A stretch of 52,827 nucleotides of DNA from JBBQWR01 sp038210495 (lineage in GTDB: Bacteria > Planctomycetota > Planctomycetia > Pirellulales > DATAWG01): NCBI GenBank assembly GCA_038210495.1, contig JBBQWR010000043.1, positions 1 through 52,827 of the forward strand, read 5' to 3'. The notes below the pieces were generated by a model. That model searched no databases and was not told where the DNA came from. It saw nothing but the letters and a program-made list of their open reading frames with translations. The position numbers and the translations under genes were made by a program. This document shows, one piece after another, positions 6,729 through 14,500 of the stretch. Positions within the stretch are counted from its first letter, which is position 1. Each line of letters opens with the position of its first letter.

Positions 6729-8477
6729 CTAGTGGGCCGTGTCGTCGTTGTCTGGGCTGTCGGATTCTCGCGCGCTCGAGGCGATCGTTTGACCGCTGAC
6801 CGCGTGCTGTTCTTCGACGGGCATGGCCGGCAGTTCTAGCGTAAATAGGCTCCCTTCGCCGGGGCGGCTGTCGACCAAAATTCTTCCGCCGTGCTCTTTG
6901 AGAATTTTTTGACTTACGGCCAATCCCAAGCCCGTGCCGCGCGAGCCTTTGTTCGAGAAGAATGGATTGAAGATCTGTTGCACGTCGTCGGCGGTGATTC
7001 CGTCGCCGTTGTCCTCGACGACAATTTGAATCAGCCCCTCGACGGTGAGATTTTTGGTGCGGATGCAGACTCGCGGGTTGTCTCGCCCTTCGCAAGCGTC
7101 GATCGCGTTGGTCACGACATTGAGCGCCGCCCGGTGAATCCCCTCGGAATCGAACGTCAACGGCGGAATGCTCGAATCGGGCTCGTACTGCAAATTGACA
7201 TTCAACTCATCCGCCCGCCCTCGCATCAGATCGACGACGTCGGTCATGACGGCGTTGAGATCGGCCGGCACGAACTCCGGATCGCGCTCTTTGCTGAACG
7301 TGAGCATGTCGAGCACGAGCGACGAGATCCGCTTTTGATTCCGATCGACGATGTGCCAGCCCTTGCGGGTCACTTCGTCGTTCCGCTCGGACAGGCCCAT
7401 CTCGATCAGATAGCTGCCGCCGCGGATGCCTTGCAAGATATTCTTGATGTGATGCGAAAGCGTGGCGATCGTCTGCCCGACGGCCGCCAGCCGCTCGGAT
7501 TGTACCATGGCCTTATAGTAGTTGGTGTCTTCCACGGCCAGCGCCGCTTGATGGCCGATCGCGATCATCAACTTCAAATGCTCTTCGCTGAATTTATTGA
7601 TCCCGCGTTCCATAACCCGAGTCACGGGCGTGAGCGTATCGATGTAGATCACGCCAACGATGTCATATCGGCCCTGCATCGGCACGCAGATCGCCTCGCG
7701 AACGCCCATCTGCATGATGCTGTTGGCCGCGTCAAAGCGGTTGTCCTGTCGGGCGTCGCTGGTGAGTACCCCCTCCTGCCGCTGCATCACATAGTCCAGA
7801 ATCGTTTGGCTGATCGAGATTTTGTCGTCCGGGCGAAATTCCTTGCGATCGCGGCGCACCTTCGGCTGAAGTTGCTTGGTCTCCGGATCGATCAGCATGA
7901 CGCAGCCGCGATCGGCCTCGACCCACTCGAAAATGAGTTGCATGATCCGGCCTAGCAACTGATCGATGTCGAGCGTATGGCTCACCGCCAGCGCCGTGCG
8001 ATACATGATCTGCAAGTTGCTGCGGGCCCGGGCGAGCCACTGGCTTTCGGATTTGTCGGGCGCCAGCGAGAACAGTTGGCTCCCCTCCTGCTGGCTGATC
8101 GAGTGAACGATCCGCGAGTTGGCCGTATCGTGGCTGGGAGCGAAGATATCGATCTTGGCGCCGACGTCGGATGTCGGCTGCTCGGTCGGCCCGGTGAAGA
8201 GCATGATCGTGCGACCGATTTGCACCTGATCGCCGCTGGTCAGCTCGCGACGCTGCGTCCGCTCGTTGTTGACGAACGAGCCATTGGAGCTATCGAGATC
8301 GGCGAGCGTGAAAATCTCGCCGACGCGGCGAATCTCGGCGTGGCGGCGCGAGACTTCGGTGTCGTGCAGTTGGATACGATTGTTGGAATCGCGACCGATC
8401 TGGAACGACACGCTGTCGCTGTCCAGTTCGAACCGGGTTCCCTGGTCGCGTCCTTGAATGACAAACAGCGAGGCCAC
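6729..8477 (-). CDS. FHA-GAF sensor histidine kinase (soluble)
   Basis: A 582-residue cytosolic histidine kinase. Residues 22-75 form an FHA phosphothreonine-binding domain (QIGRDSNNRI, SRRHAE, DLDSSNGSFVN). Residues about 155-315 form a GAF domain. The phospho-accepting His is about H342 in ATLSHHIKN. The ATPase domain carries the N box (NVVTNAIDAC), G1 (EDNGDGI) and G2 (GSRGTGLGLAV). There is no transmembrane segment, so it senses a cytosolic signal. The FHA domain suggests cross-talk with Ser/Thr kinases, which planctomycetes have in number (inference). The start is GTG. The response regulator gene upstream on the same strand is its likely partner. Confidence 0.92.
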   Translation of the reverse strand: MASLFVIQGRDQGTRFELDSDSVSFQIGRDSNNRIQLHDTEVSRRHAEIRRVGEIFTLADLDSSNGSFVNNERTQRRELTSGDQVQIGRTIMLFTGPTEQPTSDVGAKIDIFAPSHDTANSRIVHSISQQEGSQLFSLAPDKSESQWLARARSNLQIMYRTALAVSHTLDIDQLLGRIMQLIFEWVEADRGCVMLIDPETKQLQPKVRRDRKEFRPDDKISISQTILDYVMQRQEGVLTSDARQDNRFDAANSIMQMGVREAICVPMQGRYDIVGVIYIDTLTPVTRVMERGINKFSEEHLKLMIAIGHQAALAVEDTNYYKAMVQSERLAAVGQTIATLSHHIKNILQGIRGGSYLIEMGLSERNDEVTRKGWHIVDRNQKRISSLVLDMLTFSKERDPEFVPADLNAVMTDVVDLMRGRADELNVNLQYEPDSSIPPLTFDSEGIHRAALNVVTNAIDACEGRDNPRVCIRTKNLTVEGLIQIVVEDNGDGITADDVQQIFNPFFSNKGSRGTGLGLAVSQKILKEHGGRILVDSRPGEGSLFTLELPAMPVEEQHAVSGQTIASSARESDSPDNDDTAH

Positions 8478-8519
8478 GGCAAAGCGGGGGTTTGGGCGAA
8501 CGAGAATCGCTAAATGCCC

Positions 8520-8697
8520 AGGTTGGAATCAGGAATGACGAAACACCCAATGTCTAATCCATAACGAATGTCTAATGATCGAATGACGAAGTTCCGAATT
8601 TTAGCCGCGATCGCTTGCGACGCGCTTCGTCCTCATTTCGTCATTCGTGCTTCGTCATGGATTAGACATTCCGTCATTCGACATCCGTCATTTCCTC
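8520..8697. repeat. composite GAATGAC repeat with palindromic centre, copy 1
   Basis: GAATGAC/GAATGTC heptads run up to about 8590. A palindromic centre follows (AGCCGCGATCGCTTGCGACG at 8602-8621), then the complementary GTCATTC/GACATTC words to about 8695. The flanks are mutually inverted, so the whole could fold as one long hairpin. A related element in the opposite orientation lies at 11437-11570. It fills the gap between the kinase and response regulator genes and overlaps the last codons of the latter. Confidence 0.7.
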
Positions 8698-9131
8698 CGG
8701 AGCAACTGCTCAATTTTAAGAATGAGCGGCCGATAATGATAGGGTTTGGCGACGACCTGTCCCGCCGGGGCGGTCGTCCGCCGCCGGGCGCTGCCCAACA
8801 GCACCAGCGGCGTCTCTTCGCCCTGGGCTAGCGTGGCCAGATCGGCCGGAGCGGAGTCATCGTCGCTTGTAGGCGAGATTTCTAGATCGAGCACGATGAG
8901 ATCGGGCCGATGTCGCCGGGCCAGGGCCAATCCGTCGGCGGCGTCGGTGGCTTCGAAAACGCGCAGGCCGCGATGCTCTAGCGCCGTGCGCAAGACATCG
9001 CGCGACTCGTCGGACCGATCGACGATTAGGACGGCGCTTGGTTGGAGTTGAGCCGGAAGGGTTGGTTGCGTCGGGGACAAGGGGCTGACGCCCTTCGCTC
9101 GCCACGCGCGTTTCTCGGATATGGGGATCAA
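8688..9131 (-). CDS. response regulator receiver-domain protein
   Basis: A single receiver domain. The beta-1 motif is AVLIVDRSDESRD, so the usual acidic pair is reduced to D-R. The phospho-accepting Asp is in DLIVLDLEIS and the conserved Lys in VVAKPYHY. No output domain follows. The frame is open from 9266, but I chose the TTG at 9131 because GGAGGT lies 6 bases upstream. A later TTG at 9080 is also possible, because the segment between them carries a dispersed intergenic-type repeat. It precedes the FHA-GAF kinase on the same strand and probably receives its phosphate; signalling could then be by protein contact. Confidence 0.75.
   Translation of the reverse strand: MIPISEKRAWRAKGVSPLSPTQPTLPAQLQPSAVLIVDRSDESRDVLRTALEHRGLRVFEATDAADGLALARRHRPDLIVLDLEISPTSDDDSAPADLATLAQGEETPLVLLGSARRRTTAPAGQVVAKPYHYRPLILKIEQLLRRK
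9078..9112. repeat. GGGGCTGACGCCC/CGCTCGCCACG element
   Basis: The words GGGGCTGACGCCC and CGCTCGCCACG recur in inverse at about 25270-25300. Here the element lies within the N-terminal codons of the response regulator if the 9131 start is used, which is a reason to doubt that start. Confidence 0.45.
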
Positions 9132-9370
9132 CAGCGCACCTCCATGTACGCCCCCCGGCGTGACATCCGCCGATGTCTGCGTTCTAGCTGTTCGTTGCGG
9201 CGCCAATCCATTGGCGCCGGCAAGGGGGCGAAGGATATCGCTCCGGTGGCCCTGCGTCAAAAGCAATCGCGAGAGAAATTTGCTGGCATCGGTCGCCGGC
9301 GATTCGTTTCTCGCTAAAATTGAGGTTTTCGGGGCCTTTTGCCGTGGGTGTCCAAACTGGGAGTTCTGCC

Positions 9371-11431
9371 GTGCTGAATCGAAAGCGGCCGTTTGTCGCT
9401 AGTTGTGCTCTTTGGGTCGCCTGTTGGGCGGCCGCTCATTTACCGTTAGTCACGCTCCGGGCAGCGGATAGCTCCACGAGCGCGGCCAACGCGGCGGCCG
9501 AGGAGCGTCTGGCGGAGACCACGAAATATCTGGCCTCCGACGCGCTCGAAGGACGCGGGCTGGGCACGCATGGACTGGACTTGGCGGCCGACTACATGGC
9601 CGAGCAGTTCAAGAAAATCGGCCTAAAAACAGACCTGTTTGACGGCGTGGCGTTTCAAAAATTCGATCTTACGATCGGCGCCAAGCTCGGCCCAGATGAC
9701 CAAAACCACGTTCAACTGGTCGGCCCGGCGGCCGGCGGCGAAGCAGCGAAAAAAATCGACCTGAAACTCGGCGGGGATTATACGCCGCTCGCGCTGGGCG
9801 GGTCGACGAAGTTCGACCTGCCGCTCGTTTTCCTCGGCTACGGCATCACGGCCAAAAAAGAAAACTACGACGACTATGCCGGCATCGACGTCAAGGACAA
9901 GGCCGTGATCGTGCTTCGCCACCAGCCGCAGCGATCGAACCCGCACAGTGTGTTTGGCCCGGGCGATTCGGCGTACGCGGCACTCAGCCGAAAGGTCTCC
10001 AATGCGTACGAACACGGCGCGGCCGCGATTGTCTTTAGCACCGACGACGCCGAGGTAAAGCGCGATGTGACCCTCTCGCAGAGCCAGTGGCAAGCGTCGA
10101 TCGACGAATTGGTCAAAGCGAACGACGAATTCAAAAAGATCGAGCACCCGACGCGCGACCAAGTCGCCAAGCAAGCAGCGCAGGTCGCCGAATTGACCGA
10201 GCAGATTACGACTCGCGGCAAGCAATTGCTGGGCGAGCACGATCGGATTCTGCCGTTCGATCGCGTCGGCGAAGAAACAGACGGCCGGGAATTTCCCGTG
10301 CTGCACTGTCACCGCGCGGCGATCGAGCCGATCGTGAAGGCCGCGATCGGCGTCGACATGGCGGCGCTCGAGCGACAGATCGACGACGGCCCGAAACCGC
10401 AAAGCCGTGAGCTGACCGGATGGCGAATCGTCGGAGAAACGAGCCTCAAGCGGACTCAAGTCGCCGCCAAAAACGTAATTGGCGTCCTCGAAGGCGAAGG
10501 CCCCCTGGCCGATGAAACGCTCGTGATCGGCGCCCATTACGATCATCTGGGCTTCGGTGGCCCCAACTCGGCGGCGCCGGGCGTGCATGCGATCCATCCC
10601 GGCGCCGACGACAACGGCTCGGGTTCGGCCGCGCTATTGGAAATCGCGAGGGAGCTAGCCGGCCGCGAGAAAAAACTGCCGCGACGCATCGTGTTCATTG
10701 CCTTCACCGGCGAGGAACGAGGCCTGCTCGGCAGCGCACGCTACGTCCGCAATCCGCTCATGCCCCTCGACAAGACGGTCGCCATGCTCAACATGGACAT
10801 GGTCGGCCGGCTCAGCGACGACAAGCTGATCGTTTACGCGAACGACACGTCCCCCGTGTTCGACCCGCTGATCGATCGCGTGAACGCCCATTATGGCTTC
10901 AAGATCACGCGGCAGCCGGGCGGATTTGGGCCGAGCGATCATGCTTCGTTTTACGGCAAGAACCTGCCCGTGCTGCATTTTTTCACCGGCTCGCACAAAG
11001 ACTACCATCGCCCCAGCGACACGGCGGACAAGCTGAATGTGCCGGGAATGCGTCGCGTCGCGCAGCTGGTCGCGGAGATCGCCGTGGCGCTGGCCGAAAC
11101 GCCGGAGCGGCCGCAGTTCGCCGAGTCAAAGGTGTCGGCCGCGCACATGGCCGGCCCCCAGGGTGATCGCCCTTATTTCGGCAGCATCCCCGATTTCAGC
11201 CAAGATCAGCCGGGTTATTCGCTCAACGGCGTGACCAAGGGGAGTCCGGCGGAAAAGGGAGGGTTAAAAACCGGCGACATCATTATCCGCCTCGGAGAAA
11301 GCAAGATTGGCAATCTCGAGGATTTCGATAGCGCCCTGCGAAAGCATCACGGCGGGGATAAAGTGCCGGTCGTCGTGAAACGCGGCAAGGAAGAAATCAC
11401 CGCGGAAATCACGCTCGATCCGCCGAGGTAG
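9371..11431 (+). CDS. exported M28 family metallopeptidase with PA and PDZ domains
   Basis: A 686-residue exported zinc aminopeptidase-like enzyme. A signal peptide (residues 1 to about 32, ending TLRAADSS) is followed by a lid region with a protease-associated domain. The M28 catalytic core has His in GAHYDHLGF, bridging Asp in HPGADDNGSG, catalytic Glu-Glu in FTGEERGLLGS, Asp in NMDMVGRL and His in GSHKDYHRPSD. A C-terminal PDZ domain (about the last 75 residues) has KGSPAEKGGLKTGDII. A charged, probably helical insert interrupts the PA region. It probably trims peptides in the periplasm. I chose the GTG at 9371 over the ATG at 9320 because GGGAG precedes it and the signal peptide begins there. 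Confidence 0.9.
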   Translation: MLNRKRPFVASCALWVACWAAAHLPLVTLRAADSSTSAANAAAEERLAETTKYLASDALEGRGLGTHGLDLAADYMAEQFKKIGLKTDLFDGVAFQKFDLTIGAKLGPDDQNHVQLVGPAAGGEAAKKIDLKLGGDYTPLALGGSTKFDLPLVFLGYGITAKKENYDDYAGIDVKDKAVIVLRHQPQRSNPHSVFGPGDSAYAALSRKVSNAYEHGAAAIVFSTDDAEVKRDVTLSQSQWQASIDELVKANDEFKKIEHPTRDQVAKQAAQVAELTEQITTRGKQLLGEHDRILPFDRVGEETDGREFPVLHCHRAAIEPIVKAAIGVDMAALERQIDDGPKPQSRELTGWRIVGETSLKRTQVAAKNVIGVLEGEGPLADETLVIGAHYDHLGFGGPNSAAPGVHAIHPGADDNGSGSAALLEIARELAGREKKLPRRIVFIAFTGEERGLLGSARYVRNPLMPLDKTVAMLNMDMVGRLSDDKLIVYANDTSPVFDPLIDRVNAHYGFKITRQPGGFGPSDHASFYGKNLPVLHFFTGSHKDYHRPSDTADKLNVPGMRRVAQLVAEIAVALAETPERPQFAESKVSAAHMAGPQGDRPYFGSIPDFSQDQPGYSLNGVTKGSPAEKGGLKTGDIIIRLGESKIGNLEDFDSALRKHHGGDKVPVVVKRGKEEITAEITLDPPR

Positions 11432-11436
11432 TGAAA

Positions 11437-11570
11437 TTCAAATGACGAAATACCCAGTGTCTAATCAATGACGAATGCCTAATGATCGAATGACGAAGGG
11501 AAGACGAAGCGCGCCGCAAGCGATCGCGGCTGAATTCAGTCTTTTGTCATTCGACATTCGTGACTTTAGA
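11437..11570. repeat. composite GAATGAC repeat with palindromic centre, copy 2
   Basis: This is the inverse-oriented relative of 8520-8697. GACGAAT-type words precede a centre at 11503-11533 (GAAGCGCGCCGCAAGCGATC) and GTCATTC/GACATTC words follow. It lies after the M28 stop and before the leader of the OmpH-like gene. Confidence 0.65.
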
Positions 11571-11777
11571 TATTGCGCCAATCCGGATTGATAAATTTAG
11601 CACTACCATCCTTTTTTGGCCTTTACGCACTCCGGGGTTCTCGGCACAATGCCGCCTCGATTTTGCCTCCTTGGGCCCTTCGCTGTCGGGGGCGGAATCG
11701 AGTGCCGCGTCGTCGCACGGGGCGACCGACCGCGCTGTCATGGATGACATGCCGCAAATTAGCAAGGAGCGCTTAAC

Positions 11778-12428
11778 GTGAAGACCACTCTTGTCTCGGC
11801 CGCGCTCGTGGCCGTTCTCGTCGTCGGAGTTTCGCTGGCCAGTTTGGCATACGGTCAAGGCGGAGCCCCCGGCGGCAATGTCACCGCCAACGGCCAGAAC
11901 ATCGCCGTGATCGACATCGGTGTCGTGTTCGAGCAAGACAACCGATTCAAGATGCAGATGGATCAGCTCAAAGCCGAAATCGAAGCCACCGAAAAGGCCT
12001 TTAAAAATCAGGCTATGGACATCAACCGGCAGGTCGACGAGCTCAAAGGCATGAAGCCCGACTCGGCCAAGTTCCACGAACTCGAAGCCACGGTCGCCAA
12101 GTTGCAAGCCGACTTCAACGTCCAGAAGCAGCTTAAGAACAAGGACATCATGGAGCGCCAGAGCAAGATCTATCTGCGCACCTATCAAGAAGTCGAAGAC
12201 GCGGTCAAGCAGATCTCCGGCAAGTACAACATTGCCCTCGTGATCCGCTACAACAGCAAGCCGATCGACGGCAGCGATCCGCAGGAAATCCTCCGCAGCA
12301 TTCAACGCCCGATCGTCTTCGTCGACAAGCAGTTCGACATGACCGCGGCTGTCACGACAAACCTGAATCGCTCGACAGCCGGTCCGGCCGCCACCAACGT
12401 GCGTCCGAACCAAGGCGTTCGAGAATAG
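11778..12428 (+). CDS. OmpH/Skp family periplasmic chaperone
   Basis: A 216-residue exported protein with an N-terminal signal peptide (residues 1 to about 29, ending SLAYGQGG). It has the OmpH/Skp layout: a short beta strand (NIAVIDIGVVFEQ), a long Lys/Glu/Gln-rich helical hairpin with coiled-coil character (residues about 60-150) and a returning strand region (YNIALVIRYNS). Skp escorts outer-membrane proteins through the periplasm. The start is GTG, with AAGGAG 8 bases upstream. Its position just before lpxC and lpxA matches the skp-lpx gene order of many Gram-negatives. Confidence 0.88.
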   Translation: MKTTLVSAALVAVLVVGVSLASLAYGQGGAPGGNVTANGQNIAVIDIGVVFEQDNRFKMQMDQLKAEIEATEKAFKNQAMDINRQVDELKGMKPDSAKFHELEATVAKLQADFNVQKQLKNKDIMERQSKIYLRTYQEVEDAVKQISGKYNIALVIRYNSKPIDGSDPQEILRSIQRPIVFVDKQFDMTAAVTTNLNRSTAGPAATNVRPNQGVRE

Positions 12429-12544
12429 TCGGCTGCTCGTCGTGCTACCGTAAATCGCGCCGGCCCGGCCATGGATGGCCCGTCTAGCGCGACCCTTCGG
12501 TTTGGCTCTTCACGGTTCCTGTTTCACGGACGAACGGTCTTGCC

Positions 12545-13423
12545 TTGAGTTACCCCACGCGCAAACAGCGAACGATCGCCAGTCCGGTGTCGCTGACGGG
12601 CTTTGGATACTGGAGCGGCCGCGACGTGCGGGTCGAATTTCGGCCCGCTCCGGAGAACACGGGACTCGTGTTCGTGCGAACCGATTTGGCCCGGCGGGTC
12701 GCCATTCCGGCGGCCGTCGTCAACCGGATCGAGACGCCGCGGCGAACGACGCTCCGCTCGCAAGGCGCCACAGTTGAAATGACCGAGCATGTGCTGGCCG
12801 CGCTGGCCGGTTTGCAGATCGACAACTGCGAGGTGTGGGTCGATCAGCCGGAACTTCCCGGCTGCGACGGCTCGAGCCAACCGTTTGTCGACTGCCTGGA
12901 GCAGGCGGGCGTCGTGGTCCAACAGAGCGAGCGGTCGCTGCTGCGGGTGCGTGAGATCACCCGGGTCGGCAACGACGAAAGCTGGATCGAGGCACGGCCC
13001 TCGCCGCAAGGCGAGCTGACCGTGCGATATCGGCTCGACTACGGAATTGGCAGCGCGATCGGCCGCCAGACACTACAACTGGCCATCTCGCCCGACACGT
13101 TTCGCCACGAGCTGGCCAACTGCCGCACGTTCATGCTCAAGACCGAAGCCGATTGGCTGCTCGAGCAAGGGCTGGGCAGCCGGGCGACGCTCAAAGACTT
13201 GCTTGTGTTCGACACGGACGGCCCGATCGACAACGAGCTACGGTTCCAGGACGAATGCGTCCGGCACAAGATGCTCGATCTGGTCGGCGATCTGGCTCTC
13301 GCGGGTTGCGACCTGATCGGCCATTTTGTCGCTCATCGCAGCGGCCACCGGCTCAACGCCGAGCTCGTCCGAGTGCTACTGATGGAAGGCGAGCGGATCG
13401 ACAGCCGACGAAGATCCGCATAA
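12545..13423 (+). CDS. lpxC: UDP-3-O-acyl-N-acetylglucosamine deacetylase
   Basis: A 292-residue LpxC, which performs the committed zinc-dependent deacetylation of lipid A synthesis in the cytosol. Family motifs are all present: KQRTI near the start, RPAPENTGLVFVRTD, the zinc/catalytic EMTEHVLAAL (E81, H82), ELPGCDGSS, RTFMLKTE, RHKMLDLVGDL (zinc His and Asp) and HRSGHRLN (catalytic His). It is a stand-alone enzyme, not the LpxC-FabZ fusion found in some phyla. The start is TTG with no clear Shine-Dalgarno sequence; it places KQRT at residues 7-10, as expected. It is followed 141 bases later by lpxA. Confidence 0.95.
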   Translation: MSYPTRKQRTIASPVSLTGFGYWSGRDVRVEFRPAPENTGLVFVRTDLARRVAIPAAVVNRIETPRRTTLRSQGATVEMTEHVLAALAGLQIDNCEVWVDQPELPGCDGSSQPFVDCLEQAGVVVQQSERSLLRVREITRVGNDESWIEARPSPQGELTVRYRLDYGIGSAIGRQTLQLAISPDTFRHELANCRTFMLKTEADWLLEQGLGSRATLKDLLVFDTDGPIDNELRFQDECVRHKMLDLVGDLALAGCDLIGHFVAHRSGHRLNAELVRVLLMEGERIDSRRRSA

Positions 13424-13474
13424 GGCAAAATAGTCGCGAGTCGGGAGTTTCGGACAACAGCGGTTTAAGCCCTA

Positions 13475-13500
13475 TAGCCGCGTTCGCTCGCGACGCGTTT
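13475..13500. repeat. CGCTYGCGACGCG palindromic element
   Basis: It reads TAGCCGCGTTCGCTCGCGAC and then GCGTTT. It is one of six copies in the window (8601-8629, 11503-11533, here, 14389-14413, 14435-14459, 46915-46940). It lies between lpxC and lpxA, after a partial GAGTCGG heptad at about 13438. Confidence 0.75.
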
Positions 13501-13564
13501 TACAGACATTGGCAATCGATTATTCAGTCATTCCGACATAGCGGCCACGCCGCGGAGATAGACG

Positions 13565-14371
13565 ATGAACACTCGCATCGCCGACAACGTATCGATCGAT
13601 TCCCGGGCCGAGATTGACGACGACGTCGAGATCGGCCCTTTCTGCGTGATCGGTCCCGACGCGCGAATCGGCCGCGGCACGCGGCTCGAAAACAACGTCA
13701 CGCTGATGGGCCGCGTGACGCTCGGCCAAAACAACCATCTGTTTCCCGGCGTGGTGATCGGCGGTCATCCGCAGGATGTCAGTTATCGCGGCGGCGATAC
13801 GCAAGTGGTGATCGGCGACAACAATGTGTTTCGCGAGTCGGTCACAGTGAATCGGGGCACCGAAAAAGAAGAAGGACTCACGATCGTCGGCAATAATAAT
13901 TTTCTAATGGCCTGTTCGCACGTCGCCCACGATTGCCGGCTGGGCGACCATATCATCATCGCCAATGCCACACTGCTGGGCGGCCACGTCCGCGTTCACG
14001 ATCACGCTTCGCTATCCGGCGGAGTGGCCGTGCATCATTATGCCACGATCGGCAGCTACTCGTTCGTCGCGGGCATCAGCCGGGTGTTGCACGACGTGCC
14101 TCCGTATATGCTGTCCGAAGGTTGTCCGGCTCGGCCGCGATGCATCAATGTCGTGGCGCTCAAGCGCAACAATTTTTCGACCGAGACGATCCACTGCTTG
14201 GCTGAAGCTCATCGGCTGATTTATCGCGCCAAGGTGGGATTGGATCATGCCCGAGAGATTTTGCGGTCGAACGAGCAACTGCTGCCGCACGTGAACGCCC
14301 TGCTGGGGTTCATCCAAGACCAACAAGAAGGCAAACACGGCCGCGCCCGCGAACGCCGCCGTGCGGCGTGA
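13565..14371 (+). CDS. lpxA: acyl-ACP--UDP-N-acetylglucosamine O-acyltransferase
   Basis: A 268-residue LpxA, the first acyltransferase of lipid A synthesis. Left-handed beta-helix hexapeptide repeats fill residues 1-185 (IGPFCVIGPDARIG and so on). The catalytic His is in SHVAHDC. The segment VPPYMLSEG and the C-terminal helical domain (VALKRNNFSTETI onward) are those of LpxA rather than LpxD. GGAG lies 8 bases before the ATG. fabZ, lpxD and lpxB are not adjacent. The next gene is a Gfo/Idh oxidoreductase, an arrangement reminiscent of lpxA-gnnA. Confidence 0.94.
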   Translation: MNTRIADNVSIDSRAEIDDDVEIGPFCVIGPDARIGRGTRLENNVTLMGRVTLGQNNHLFPGVVIGGHPQDVSYRGGDTQVVIGDNNVFRESVTVNRGTEKEEGLTIVGNNNFLMACSHVAHDCRLGDHIIIANATLLGGHVRVHDHASLSGGVAVHHYATIGSYSFVAGISRVLHDVPPYMLSEGCPARPRCINVVALKRNNFSTETIHCLAEAHRLIYRAKVGLDHAREILRSNEQLLPHVNALLGFIQDQQEGKHGRARERRRAA

Positions 14372-14388
14372 AGAAATATAGAGTTCCA

Positions 14389-14459
14389 TTAGCCGCATTC
14401 GCTTGCGACGCGCTTATTTAGAAGCAAAAAGATCGCGCATCGCGAGCGAACGCGGCTAA
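14389..14459. repeat. inverted pair of CGCTTGCGACGCG elements
   Basis: The arms 14389-14413 and 14435-14459 are inverse copies matching at 22 of 25 positions by eye, with a 21-base A-rich loop. The structure lies between lpxA and the oxidoreductase gene. It could be a transcript-processing hairpin or a mobile palindrome. Confidence 0.8.
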
Positions 14460-14500
14460 ATTCGAACAGATAAAAAATCCATCTCTATTCGGGTTGCGCC

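Noticed and set aside
9623..10597. 324-residue leftward frame opposite the M28 peptidase
   Set aside because: It is the antisense of a well-supported gene, with typical high-GC shadow composition.
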